This document shows, piece after piece, positions 45,773-54,000 of a DNA stretch of 64,000 nt. The translations under genes and the position numbers were made by a program. Numbering within the stretch: the first letter of the stretch is position 1; each line of letters opens with the position of its first letter. Source of the stretch: Cytophagales bacterium Alg240-R148 (lineage in GTDB: Bacteria; Bacteroidota; Bacteroidia; Cytophagales; Cyclobacteriaceae). The stretch is taken from assembly GCA_900537185.1 (NCBI GenBank), contig LS999826.1, positions 124,001 to 188,000 on the forward strand, written 5' to 3'. Below the pieces are notes generated by a model. That model ran no database searches and was not told where the DNA came from. It saw nothing but the letters and a program-made list of their open reading frames with translations.

Positions 45773-46693
45773 ATGAACGTACAATGGACGGGGGTGTACC
45801 CAGCAGTAACAACAAAGTTTACAGACGATGATCAGTTGGACTTAGACATGTTTAAGCTTAATTTGGATGCTCAGTTGGATGCAGGAGTAGATGGGATAAT
45901 ATTAGGTGGAACTTTAGGAGAGGCTTCTACTTTATCTGTGGAGGAAAAATCAATTTTGGTGCAAACTTGTGTACAACATGTTCAAGGTCGCGTTCCAGTG
46001 ATCATAAACATTGCAGAACAAAGCACCAGAGGTGCCATCCAAGCGGCAGCCATTGCGAAAGAAGATGGAGCGAGCGGGTTGATGATGTTGCCTCCAATGC
46101 GTTATAAAGCAGATGCTAGAGAAACTGTTGCCTATTTCAAAGCTGTTGCTGCTTCTACCGATTTGCCCATCATGCTTTACAATAACCCTGTAGATTATGG
46201 CATAGAGATTACAATTGAGATGTTCAGAGAGTTGGTAGCTGTGGATAACATCCAGGCTGTTAAGGAGTCAACAAGAGATATCTCTAACGTTACGAGAATG
46301 AAAAACGAATTTGGTGACCGTTTCAAGATTTTGTGTGGAGTAGATACTTTAGCCGCAGAAGAGCTATTGATGGGAGCAGATGGATGGGTAGCTGGTTTGG
46401 TTTGTGCCTACCCAAGAGAAACAGTGGTTATTTTCAACTTAATCAAATCTGGAAGAGTAGAAGAAGCTTTGGAAATTTACCGATGGTTCCTACCCTTATT
46501 GGAACTGGACATCAATACCAAATTAGTTCAAAATATTAAATTGGCTGAAGTAGCCACAGGAATTGGAACAGAACAAGTGCGAGCACCGAGGTTGCCTTTG
46601 GTTGGTGAGGAAAGAGCAAGTGTACTTCAAGTTATAAATGCAGCAATGGAAACCAGGCCAGTACTTCCAGAATTGGAAGCTGCAATCAATTAA
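45773..46693 (+). CDS. DapA-family deaminase, probable 1-pyrroline-4-hydroxy-2-carboxylate deaminase
   Basis: The (beta/alpha)8 aldolase fold of the DHDPS superfamily is clear. Schiff-base Lys164 lies in IQAVKESTRD, Tyr136 in PIMLYNNPVDYG, and the substrate loop is GGTLGEAS where DapA has GTTGE. The gene sits at the head of a cluster with 2-oxoglutarate semialdehyde dehydrogenase, 4-hydroxyproline epimerase and a D-amino-acid oxidase-like protein. The expected reaction is 1-pyrroline-4-hydroxy-2-carboxylate to 2-oxoglutarate semialdehyde plus ammonia. Other DapA-type lyases (KDG aldolase, N-acetylneuraminate lyase) cannot be excluded by sequence alone, but they do not fit the neighbours. A terminator follows immediately. 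Confidence 0.87.
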   Translation: MNVQWTGVYPAVTTKFTDDDQLDLDMFKLNLDAQLDAGVDGIILGGTLGEASTLSVEEKSILVQTCVQHVQGRVPVIINIAEQSTRGAIQAAAIAKEDGASGLMMLPPMRYKADARETVAYFKAVAASTDLPIMLYNNPVDYGIEITIEMFRELVAVDNIQAVKESTRDISNVTRMKNEFGDRFKILCGVDTLAAEELLMGADGWVAGLVCAYPRETVVIFNLIKSGRVEEALEIYRWFLPLLELDINTKLVQNIKLAEVATGIGTEQVRAPRLPLVGEERASVLQVINAAMETRPVLPELEAAIN

Positions 46694-46703
46694 TAAATAA
46701 GTA

Positions 46704-46730
46704 AAGCGGCATGTTATTGCCGCTTTTTTT
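46704..46730 (+). terminator. Intrinsic terminator between the deaminase and aldehyde dehydrogenase genes
   Basis: AAGCGGCA (46704-46711) and TGCCGCTT (46718-46725) form a perfect eight-base stem with a six-base loop, followed by T to 46730. It lies 11 bases past the deaminase stop and 17 bases before the aldehyde dehydrogenase ATG. It may give the first gene higher expression than the rest by partial read-through. Confidence 0.88.
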
Positions 46731-46746
46731 AATTAACCCATTCAAC

Positions 46747-48327
46747 ATGCACGGAAAAAATCAAATAGGATTCGCACTTTCTTCAAATGGAGAATTGATG
46801 CAGAAGGCCGTTAATCCAGCAACAGGTCAGTTTTTGTCAGGAGACTTTATTAACGCTACGGATGAAGAAATTGAACTAACAATGGAGAGGGCTACGGCTG
46901 CCTTCGCTGTATATAATAAAAAATCTGCGGAAGAAAAGGCACTTTTTTTAGAAGCCATAGCAGATGAAATATTGGCACTTGGAGACGCATTGGTGCGCAG
47001 GGCTTCTTCAGAGACAGCTTTGCCTGAAGCACGGATTATAGGTGAAAGAGGCCGTACAATGGGGCAACTTAAGGCATTTGCTTCCCACCTTAGAGAAGGC
47101 TCTTGGAAAGAGGCAAGGATTGATTTGGCTCAGCCAGATCGGCAGCCACTTCCCAAACCAGATATAAGAAAAATGTTGGTACCGGTAGGCCCTGTGGTAG
47201 TTTTTGCAGCTAGTAATTTTCCATTGGCATTTTCTACAGCTGGTGGAGATACAGCTTCTGCATTGGCAGCGGGTAACCCTGTAATTGTGAAGGCGCATGG
47301 AGCCCATTTGGGTACCAGTCAGCTGGTGGCAGATGCCATCTGTCGAGCGGCTAAAAAAACAGGTATGCCAGACGGTGTTTTTTCAAATTTAAATGGAAAA
47401 GGCTACCAATTGGGAACAGCCTTGGTAAAACATCCGAAAACCAAATCAGTCGCCTTTACAGGGTCGTTGTCTGGGGGGATGGCATTGCACAAAACTGCAC
47501 AAGAAAGAGCAGAACCAATTCCAGTATTTGCTGAGATGGGTAGCATCAACCCAGTGGTAATGTTGCCAAAAAAGATGGACGCAGAGGCAGTTCAACTGGC
47601 CGATGTATATGCCGGATCAATTACATTAGGTGTGGGGCAGTTTTGCACCAACCCAGGTTTGATAGTAGCACTGGACAGCCCGTCCTTAAATGATTTTATT
47701 GCTCAATTGTCGCTGAGCATTAAGAAAATATTACCTGCGTCCATGCTCAATGAAAACGTATACAAAGGGTACGTTGCTGCACGCGAAACTGCGTTGGCAC
47801 AGTCTGGAGTGACACTAGAAGCAGAGGCAGAAGGAGACACGGTTAATTTTGAGGGGCGCCCTACGGTTACTTCGGTTTCAGGAGAAGGGTTCTTAAAAAA
47901 TACAACTTTGCAAGAGGAGGTATTTGGACCATATTCTTTGGTGATAAGGTGCAGCAACAAAGAAGAATTATTAGAGGTGTTACAGTCTATGGGTGGGCAA
48001 CTGACCTCAACAGTAATGGCGACAGAGGCGGATGTGGCTGAGCACGCCGCAGTTATAGAACAATTGGGCAATATCTCTGGAAGATTGATATTTAATGGCG
48101 TACCAACTGGGGTAGAAGTATGTAGTGCTATGCAACATGGGGGGCCATTCCCAGCCAGTACGGATGGCAGATTCACCTCTGTTGGCACCGATGCTATTTT
48201 AAGGTTTGTTAGGCCTTTGAGCTATCAAAATTGCCCGCAGTCCTTCCTTCCGGAAGAGTTGAAAGACAACAACCCACTCCAAGTTTGGAGGGTGGTAGAT
48301 GGCGTTCGCAACAATGGCCCCATCTAA
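46747..48327 (+). CDS. Aldehyde dehydrogenase, probable 2-oxoglutarate semialdehyde dehydrogenase
   Basis: The NAD(P)-dependent aldehyde dehydrogenase fold is complete. The cofactor loop is VAFTGSLSGGMALHKTAQER, general base Glu is in VFAEMGSINPVVMLP (residue 263 from this ATG), and catalytic Cys is in GVGQFCTNPGLIVAL (residue 300). FGPYSLVIRC follows. The sequence type and length (526 residues) match 2,5-dioxopentanoate dehydrogenases. It would make 2-oxoglutarate from the semialdehyde, finishing trans-4-hydroxyproline breakdown. The ATG at 46747 is chosen because an ATG at 46711 falls inside the terminator hairpin and would add an unusual hydrophobic leader. The next gene starts three bases after the stop. 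Confidence 0.9.
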   Translation: MHGKNQIGFALSSNGELMQKAVNPATGQFLSGDFINATDEEIELTMERATAAFAVYNKKSAEEKALFLEAIADEILALGDALVRRASSETALPEARIIGERGRTMGQLKAFASHLREGSWKEARIDLAQPDRQPLPKPDIRKMLVPVGPVVVFAASNFPLAFSTAGGDTASALAAGNPVIVKAHGAHLGTSQLVADAICRAAKKTGMPDGVFSNLNGKGYQLGTALVKHPKTKSVAFTGSLSGGMALHKTAQERAEPIPVFAEMGSINPVVMLPKKMDAEAVQLADVYAGSITLGVGQFCTNPGLIVALDSPSLNDFIAQLSLSIKKILPASMLNENVYKGYVAARETALAQSGVTLEAEAEGDTVNFEGRPTVTSVSGEGFLKNTTLQEEVFGPYSLVIRCSNKEELLEVLQSMGGQLTSTVMATEADVAEHAAVIEQLGNISGRLIFNGVPTGVEVCSAMQHGGPFPASTDGRFTSVGTDAILRFVRPLSYQNCPQSFLPEELKDNNPLQVWRVVDGVRNNGPI

Positions 48328-48330
48328 TAA

Positions 48331-49284
48331 ATGAATTTTGTAAATGGAGAATTTATAGCCTCAAACCTTAGGTTTGAGGCTTTGATTCCAGCACTTCAGA
48401 AGGCGTTTTGTTCTGATGTGGTGGTACCCATGCGGCACCACCATGATTTTGAAAACCCTAAAGAAGGATTGGACTCAACTTTGTTGCTCATGCCGGCATG
48501 GCAACCTAGCGAACATTTGGGTGTAAAAGTAGTTACGGTATCTCCCGAAAATGGGCAGTACAATTTACCTTCTATTCAAGGCCTTTACATCTTGATGGAT
48601 GCTCAAAAAGGCATGCCATTGTCCATAATGGATGCCAAGGCGTTAACCGTCAAAAGAACAGCAGCGGCTTCCGCATTGGCCAGCCAATTTCTTTCAAACA
48701 AGGATGCTTCTTCCCTTTTAATGGTAGGTACAGGAGCGTTGGCTCCGAACTTAATTGAAGCGCATGCTGCTGTTAGACCCATTGAGAACGTATTTGTTTG
48801 GGGAAGAAATATTGAAAAAGCAAAACTTGTGCTCCAACAAGTAGCACATTTGGGCTTGCATGTTGAGGTGGTTTCAGACATTGAATCAGTTGCCTCAGAA
48901 GTCGATATTTTGTCGTGTGCCACATTGAGCCCAACTCCGCTGATCAAGGGGGCTTGGCTGCGAAATGGCCAACACATTGATTTGGTAGGGGCGTATAAAC
49001 CGGATATGAGGGAAGCGGACGATAACTTAATTTCCAAGGTCCGGTTGTATGTTGATAATTTTGAAGGGGCAATAAAAGAAACGGGAGACATTGTCCTTCC
49101 GCTAAATAGTAAAATCATAAGCAAACGAGACATCCAAGGCGATTTGTTCGAATTGTGCAGAGAACAAAAAGAAGGTAGAGGCAGTGAAGAAGAGATTACT
49201 TGTTTTAAATCAGTTGGACATGCCTTAGAAGATCTAGTAGCTGCTGGGCTTGTTTATGAAAAACTCCAAGAACAAAGTGTTTAA
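48331..49284 (+). CDS. Ornithine cyclodeaminase-family reductase, probable 1-pyrroline-2-carboxylate reductase
   Basis: The 317-residue protein has the OCD/mu-crystallin fold. MPLSIMDAKALTVKRTAAAS has the Arg/Lys substrate contacts, SLLMVGTGALAPNLIEAHAA is the dinucleotide loop, and DILSCATLSPTPLIKGAWLR, then GQHIDLVGAYKPDMREADD are typical. It sits beside a trans-3-hydroxyproline dehydratase candidate, whose product is 1-pyrroline-2-carboxylate. NAD(P)H-dependent reduction of that product to L-proline is the likely reaction. True ornithine cyclodeaminase or alanine dehydrogenase activities are alternatives. The small gaps (3 and 40 bases) mean it is co-transcribed with its neighbours. Confidence 0.87.
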   Translation: MNFVNGEFIASNLRFEALIPALQKAFCSDVVVPMRHHHDFENPKEGLDSTLLLMPAWQPSEHLGVKVVTVSPENGQYNLPSIQGLYILMDAQKGMPLSIMDAKALTVKRTAAASALASQFLSNKDASSLLMVGTGALAPNLIEAHAAVRPIENVFVWGRNIEKAKLVLQQVAHLGLHVEVVSDIESVASEVDILSCATLSPTPLIKGAWLRNGQHIDLVGAYKPDMREADDNLISKVRLYVDNFEGAIKETGDIVLPLNSKIISKRDIQGDLFELCREQKEGRGSEEEITCFKSVGHALEDLVAAGLVYEKLQEQSV

Positions 49285-49324
49285 GGAGAAAATGAAGTAT
49301 TGAAAATTCTGTGTAAATTGATAT

Positions 49325-50332
49325 ATGGCTAGAAAAACATTCTTTTGTGTAGATGCACATACCTGTGGAAATCCCGTTCGAGTGGTTGCAGGGGGCGGCC
49401 CTAATTTAGAAGGGCTTAACATGAGCGAAAAAAGGCAGTATTTTTTAAAAAACTACGACTGGATCAGAACTGGATTGATGTTGGAACCAAGGGGGCACGA
49501 TATGATGTCTGGGAGTATATTGTTTCCTCCCCATGCACCAGAAAATGATTTTGGTATTTTATTTATTGAAACCTCGGGTTGTTTGCCAATGTGTGGCCAT
49601 GGTACTATTGGTACCATTACCATAGCCATCGAAGAAGGTTTGGTTGTACCTAAAATTCCAGGCAAAATTAGAATGGAAGCACCGGCGGGCTTGGTTGAAA
49701 TTGAATACCAACAAACCGGTAAAAAAGTGGACTGGGTAAAATTGACGAATGTCAAATCCTACCTGGCTGCGCAAGACCTTACAGTAGAATGTCCAGAGTT
49801 AGGGCCTATTAATTTTGATGTGGCTTATGGTGGAAATTACTATGCCATTGTGGATCCCCAAAAAAACTTTTCTGGGATTCAAGATTGCACGGCTGGTCAA
49901 TTGATCCAGTATTCTCAAATTGTGCGAAAAAGAATCAATGAGCAATACCCCGACATGTTTGTGCACCCAGAAAATGACACGATCCGGGATGTGTCCCATA
50001 TGTTGTGGACAGGCCAACCATTGGATGCAAGTTCTTCCGCTAGAAATGCTGTTTTTTATGGCGATAAAGCTATTGATCGTTCTCCTTGTGGAACAGGTAC
50101 GTCTGCAAGAATGGCCCAGTGGCATGCGAAAGGATTGCTGAAAAAAGGAGAAGAATTTATTCATGAAAGTTTCATAGGGTCCAAATTCATTGGCAGAGTG
50201 GAAGAAGAGACCACATTAGATGGCAAGTTGGCCATGGTGCCGAGTATTCAAGGTTGGGCACAAGTAACAGGGTATAATAATATTATAATAGACGACGACG
50301 ATCCCTATGCACATGGGTTTCAAGTAATTTGA
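49325..50332 (+). CDS. 4-hydroxyproline 2-epimerase (proline racemase superfamily)
   Basis: Both catalytic cysteines of the racemase/epimerase group are present: Cys90 in LPMCGHGTIGT and Cys255 in DRSPCGTGTSAR. Asp251 and HTCGNPVRVV near residue 12 are also conserved. The two-cysteine site fits interconversion of trans-4-hydroxy-L-proline and cis-4-hydroxy-D-proline in the cytoplasm. An oxidase-type gene follows, as expected for the D-isomer pathway. Proline racemase activity is the main alternative, and distinguishing the two needs assay. Its paralogue at 52897 carries Thr in place of the second Cys. Confidence 0.92.
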   Translation: MARKTFFCVDAHTCGNPVRVVAGGGPNLEGLNMSEKRQYFLKNYDWIRTGLMLEPRGHDMMSGSILFPPHAPENDFGILFIETSGCLPMCGHGTIGTITIAIEEGLVVPKIPGKIRMEAPAGLVEIEYQQTGKKVDWVKLTNVKSYLAAQDLTVECPELGPINFDVAYGGNYYAIVDPQKNFSGIQDCTAGQLIQYSQIVRKRINEQYPDMFVHPENDTIRDVSHMLWTGQPLDASSSARNAVFYGDKAIDRSPCGTGTSARMAQWHAKGLLKKGEEFIHESFIGSKFIGRVEEETTLDGKLAMVPSIQGWAQVTGYNNIIIDDDDPYAHGFQVI

Positions 50333-50390
50333 ACCAACAGAACGGCGGTTGGTGGGTTGTAATAGAAGTAGTAATTAAATGTATTAAGTA

Positions 50391-51632
50391 TTGAATAAAG
50401 TTGTAATAATTGGAGGAGGCGTATCTGGTCTTTGCTCGGCCTATTTTCTTAATGAAAAAGGGTTTGAAGTAGTTGTAGTAGACAAAACAGATATAACAGA
50501 TGGTTGTTCTTATGGAAATGCAGGTTTAATAGTTCCAAGCCACATCATTCCACTGGCAGCACCAGGCATGATGGCGATGGGCATCAAATGGATGTTTACC
50601 AAGGGAAGTCCATTTTACATCCAACCCAAACTAAGCAGGGATTTAATTTCTTGGACTTGGAAATTCCACAAAGCTTCCACAAAGGAAAAAGTAGAAAAAG
50701 CCATACCAGTATTAAGGGATTTAAACCTGGCGAGCAAGTCCATTTTTGAATCCTGGTCCTCTCAAATGGCCATGGGGCTGGAGCAAAAAGGCCTGTTGAT
50801 TTATTGCAAAGAACGACACACCTTAGAAGAAGAAGTGGAAGTAGCTTCGGTAGCATCTAAAGCGGGGTTGGAAACAGAAATCTACTCATCTGAAAGCATC
50901 CAAGGGCTCGAGAAAAATATGGACCTTACTGTAGCAGGTGCCGTACATTATCCAGGTGATGCCCACATTACACCTAATATTTTCATTCCTGCTTTGATTG
51001 CCAGACTCAAAGAAAAGGGGGTCAAATTTGTTCTAAATACAGAAATAAAAAAAATAAATACAGAAGGAAATAGAATTGCATCGGTTGAAGCGGGAGAAAA
51101 AACCATAACGGCCAATCATTTTGTTATAGCTGGTGGTACCTGGTCTGATTTAATTGGAAAAGGGTTGCAAGTGAGCATGCCGTTGCAGGCAGGCAAGGGT
51201 TACAGTATGATGATGAAAAATGCACCCCAACCAATGGAAATACCTTCTGTATTGGCAGAGGCTAGAGTGGCTGTAACCCCTATGCAACATGGTATTAGGT
51301 TTGCAGGTACAATGGAAATAGCAGGCATCAACCACAATATTAACAAAGATCGCGTACATGCGATTAAAAACTCCGTGAAAGGGTATTTTCCGGCATTTGG
51401 AATGGACCATTTTGAAGGATCAGAACCATGGGCTGGATTAAGGCCTTGTTCACCTGACGGCCTACCGTATATTGGGAAATTCAAAGCCTACAAGAATCTA
51501 TACACAGGGGCTGGCCATGCAATGATGGGGCTAAGTTTGGGCCCAATAACGGGAAAACTCATTGCAGAATCGATTTGTAATGAAAAACCGTCTGTAGACA
51601 TGAGTTTATTAAATCCGGACCGCTACAATTAA
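50391..51632 (+). CDS. FAD-dependent D-amino-acid oxidase/dehydrogenase, probable D-hydroxyproline dehydrogenase
   Basis: The FAD-binding loop VVIIGGGVSGLCSAYFLNEK lies at the N-terminus, and the C-terminus has PWAGLRPCSPDGLPYIGKFK, then NLYTGAGHAMMGLSLGPITG, the hallmark of DAO/DadA-type proteins. It would oxidise cis-4-hydroxy-D-proline to 1-pyrroline-4-hydroxy-2-carboxylate. No small ferredoxin-like subunits as in the pseudomonad trimeric enzyme are seen, so it should be a single-subunit type. The start is TTG at 50391: an in-frame stop (50385-50387) lies just upstream and no ATG exists in between. The amidohydrolase gene follows after five bases. Confidence 0.9.
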   Translation: MNKVVIIGGGVSGLCSAYFLNEKGFEVVVVDKTDITDGCSYGNAGLIVPSHIIPLAAPGMMAMGIKWMFTKGSPFYIQPKLSRDLISWTWKFHKASTKEKVEKAIPVLRDLNLASKSIFESWSSQMAMGLEQKGLLIYCKERHTLEEEVEVASVASKAGLETEIYSSESIQGLEKNMDLTVAGAVHYPGDAHITPNIFIPALIARLKEKGVKFVLNTEIKKINTEGNRIASVEAGEKTITANHFVIAGGTWSDLIGKGLQVSMPLQAGKGYSMMMKNAPQPMEIPSVLAEARVAVTPMQHGIRFAGTMEIAGINHNINKDRVHAIKNSVKGYFPAFGMDHFEGSEPWAGLRPCSPDGLPYIGKFKAYKNLYTGAGHAMMGLSLGPITGKLIAESICNEKPSVDMSLLNPDRYN

Positions 51633-51637
51633 CGTTT

Positions 51638-52897
51638 ATGAAAAAAATTCTACTTTCCTGTTTAATTGCTGTATTCTTTTCGGCCTGGGCTGCTGCCCAG
51701 TCGGGTAGTACGGTTATTAAAGCGGGGTACTTGGTCGATCCTGAAACGGGAGCCATAAGCAAAGACCAAATCATTCTCATCGAAGGGGGTAAAATCATAC
51801 AAGTATCCGATGTTTTAAAAATACCGAAAGGTGCGAATGTAATTGATTTGTCGGACCAATACATTTTGCCAGGGATGATGGATTGCCATACCCACCTTTG
51901 CTGGCACATCAACGACAAAAAAAATGATGGGTATGTGATGAGCATCGTTCGCGAACCTACTGCCTACAGGGCCATTCAAGGCGTGATGAATGCAAAAGAT
52001 ATGTTGCATGCTGGATTTACGACAGTGCGAGATGTAGGGAATAATGGCAACTATGCAGATGCCGCCCTGAGAATGGCAATAGAAGATGGTTTGGTAGAAG
52101 GGCCAACCATTGTCAATGCAGGTAGGATCATAAGCCCGTTTGGTGGCCAACGCTGGGTTATTCCTGAAAGAAAGGATTACACCCAGCCGGAGTATTTTTT
52201 TGCAGACACACGAGATGAAATAAAAAAAGCGATAAGAGAAAATATTCACTTCGGAGCCAAGGTAATAAAACTGGTAGTGGACGACCAAAAATACATTTAC
52301 TCTGCTGAAGATATAGCCTTTGCAAAAAAGGAAGCCAATCTAGCGGGGCTTAAACTGGCAGCGCATTGCGCCACAGATGCTGGTGCTAGAAATGCCATTG
52401 AAGCCAATGTGGCATCCATAGAACACGGGTTTGGAATGACTCCTGCAACGATGGCGTTGGCCGCTGAAAAACAGATTCCTTTTGTCAGTACTACTTTTTC
52501 TCTTCCAGTATTGGAGTCTTTGGCATCGGATCTGTCCCACACACCTTTGGAAGATTACACTTCAGGAGTTAATACTTTAAAAATGGCCTACGAGCACGAT
52601 GTGTTTGTAGCTTTTGGGAGTGATATCATAGGCAAAGTTCCAAACATGGATAGAGGAGCAGCAACCTTAACTTTTCTTAAAAGCTTCCAGGATGCAGGAG
52701 CAAGTAACTTGCAAATATTACAAGCTTTTACAGTGAATTCCATGAAAACTATTGGGCTACAAAATGAAAGAGGGTTGATAAAAAGTGGTTGGGCAGCCGA
52801 TATAATTGCCGTTCCTGCCGATCCTATAAAAAATATAGAAACGCTGAAGCAGGTGGTGTTTGTAATGAAAAATGGTAAGGTTATCAAATCGAAATAA
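51638..52897 (+). CDS. Exported metal-dependent amidohydrolase, probable Xaa-Pro dipeptidase (prolidase-like)
   Basis: A signal peptide (LLSCLIAVFFSAWAAAQ) directs it to the periplasm or outer membrane. The amidohydrolase site is complete: His84 and His86 in MDCHTHLCWH, bridging Lys211 in AKVIKLVVDD, His243 in AAHCATD, His263 in IEHGFGM, and Asp329 in FGSDI. This binuclear type includes bacterial Xaa-Pro and Xaa-Arg/Lys dipeptidases. The setting suggests release of proline or hydroxyproline from Xaa-Pro/Xaa-Hyp dipeptides. Imidazolonepropionase-type activities are less likely. Its stop overlaps the next ATG by one base. Confidence 0.85.
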   Translation: MKKILLSCLIAVFFSAWAAAQSGSTVIKAGYLVDPETGAISKDQIILIEGGKIIQVSDVLKIPKGANVIDLSDQYILPGMMDCHTHLCWHINDKKNDGYVMSIVREPTAYRAIQGVMNAKDMLHAGFTTVRDVGNNGNYADAALRMAIEDGLVEGPTIVNAGRIISPFGGQRWVIPERKDYTQPEYFFADTRDEIKKAIRENIHFGAKVIKLVVDDQKYIYSAEDIAFAKKEANLAGLKLAAHCATDAGARNAIEANVASIEHGFGMTPATMALAAEKQIPFVSTTFSLPVLESLASDLSHTPLEDYTSGVNTLKMAYEHDVFVAFGSDIIGKVPNMDRGAATLTFLKSFQDAGASNLQILQAFTVNSMKTIGLQNERGLIKSGWAADIIAVPADPIKNIETLKQVVFVMKNGKVIKSK

Positions 52898-53955
52898 TGT
52901 CAGTTTACAAGAATATTCTATCCAAAACCCACTTCGATGCACCGGCGCATTGGCAAAAAATCAAAACCATTGATATGCACACAGGTGGAGAGCCTTTGCG
53001 CGTAATAGTGGATGGTTTTCCAGCAATAAAAGGGAATTCTGTATTGGAATGCCGACAATATGTAAAGGCACATTACGACTACCTGAGAACTGCTCTGATG
53101 TTTGAGCCCCGAGGCCATGCGGATATGTATGGGGTGGTTTTGTTGCCACCTTTTAATTCTGATTCTGATTTTTCAGTATTGTTTTTGCACAACGAAGGTT
53201 ATTCCACCATGTGTGGCCACGCCACATTGGCCATTACCAAATTGGCTGTATTACAACAGTGGGTAGAGGTGCAAGAAGGGATTAATGAAATAAAGATTGA
53301 TGCCCCTTGCGGTCAATTATCGGCCTACGCAGAAGTGAAAAATGGCACTGTAGAACGCGTATTTTTCCACAATGTGCCATCCTTTGTAGTGGCTTTAGAA
53401 GAACAAGTTGAAGTGGAAGGTTTGGGAGCCATTCAATATGACTTGGCCTACGGAGGAGCGTTTTACGCCTATGTGGAGGTCGACCAAATACCAGGTTTAA
53501 CTTTGGATTCAAGCTCCTACAGGAATCTAATTGAGTATGGAATGGCCATCAAACATGCCGTAATACAACAAAAAACCAATGTGGTGCATCCTTTTGAAGA
53601 AGATTTAAGCTTGCTCTATGGAACCATATTCACTGGTAAGGCCAAGGAGGAAGGGGCCCATAGTAGAAATGTATGTATTTTTGCTGAAGGGGAAGTAGAT
53701 CGATCTCCAACAGGAAGTGGCGTTTCTGGGCGGGCTGCCATACATTTCAAAAGGGGAGAAATAAAAAGGAATGAGGCCATAAAAATTGAAAGTATTTTGG
53801 GTAGTACCATGACCGTCGAAGTGAAGAAAGAATTGAAATATGGAAGTTGGGACGCCGTAGTTCCGGAAGTCAGTGGAACGGCCCATGTAGTTGGACAAAA
53901 TGAATTTGTAATAGATCCGAATGACCCTTTTGCAAAAGGATTCATATTAAGATAA
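52897..53955 (+). CDS. trans-3-hydroxy-L-proline dehydratase (proline racemase superfamily)
   Basis: The first active-site Cys is kept (Cys106 in STMCGHATLAI), but the second is Thr272 in DRSPTGSGVSGRAAI. In this superfamily Cys/Thr enzymes are trans-3-hydroxy-L-proline dehydratases, as in human L3HYPDH, and not racemases. The N-terminal KIKTIDMHTGGEPLRVIVDG is also typical of that branch. The product, 1-pyrroline-2-carboxylate, would be reduced to L-proline by the OCD-family enzyme of the same operon. The first codon overlaps the amidohydrolase stop. A terminator follows the stop codon. Confidence 0.92.
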   Translation: MSVYKNILSKTHFDAPAHWQKIKTIDMHTGGEPLRVIVDGFPAIKGNSVLECRQYVKAHYDYLRTALMFEPRGHADMYGVVLLPPFNSDSDFSVLFLHNEGYSTMCGHATLAITKLAVLQQWVEVQEGINEIKIDAPCGQLSAYAEVKNGTVERVFFHNVPSFVVALEEQVEVEGLGAIQYDLAYGGAFYAYVEVDQIPGLTLDSSSYRNLIEYGMAIKHAVIQQKTNVVHPFEEDLSLLYGTIFTGKAKEEGAHSRNVCIFAEGEVDRSPTGSGVSGRAAIHFKRGEIKRNEAIKIESILGSTMTVEVKKELKYGSWDAVVPEVSGTAHVVGQNEFVIDPNDPFAKGFILR

Positions 53956-53956
53956 T

Positions 53957-53980
53957 AAAAGCTCCTCAGGGAGTTTTTTT
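53957..53980 (+). terminator. Intrinsic terminator after the dehydratase gene
   Basis: CTCC (53962-53965) pairs with GGAG (53970-53973), extended by A/T pairs on the outside, with a four-base loop and a run of seven T. It ends the transcript that starts with the aldehyde dehydrogenase gene. Confidence 0.75.
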
Positions 53981-54000
53981 GGTTTAAAATAAAAAGTACG

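Noticed and set aside
45773-46693. Annotation as dihydrodipicolinate synthase (dapA) for lysine synthesis
   Set aside because: The fold and Schiff-base Lys fit the whole superfamily, but the GTTGE loop of DapA is GGTLGE here and all neighbours belong to hydroxyproline catabolism.
46711-46746. Longer start for the aldehyde dehydrogenase at ATG 46711
   Set aside because: The ATG lies inside the terminator hairpin and would add twelve residues, mostly hydrophobic, that are foreign to the family. ATG 46747 fits.
49325-50332. Annotation as plain proline racemase
   Set aside because: Both cysteines are present, so this is possible, but the D-amino-acid oxidase, DapA-family deaminase and semialdehyde dehydrogenase beside it fit 4-hydroxyproline epimerase better.
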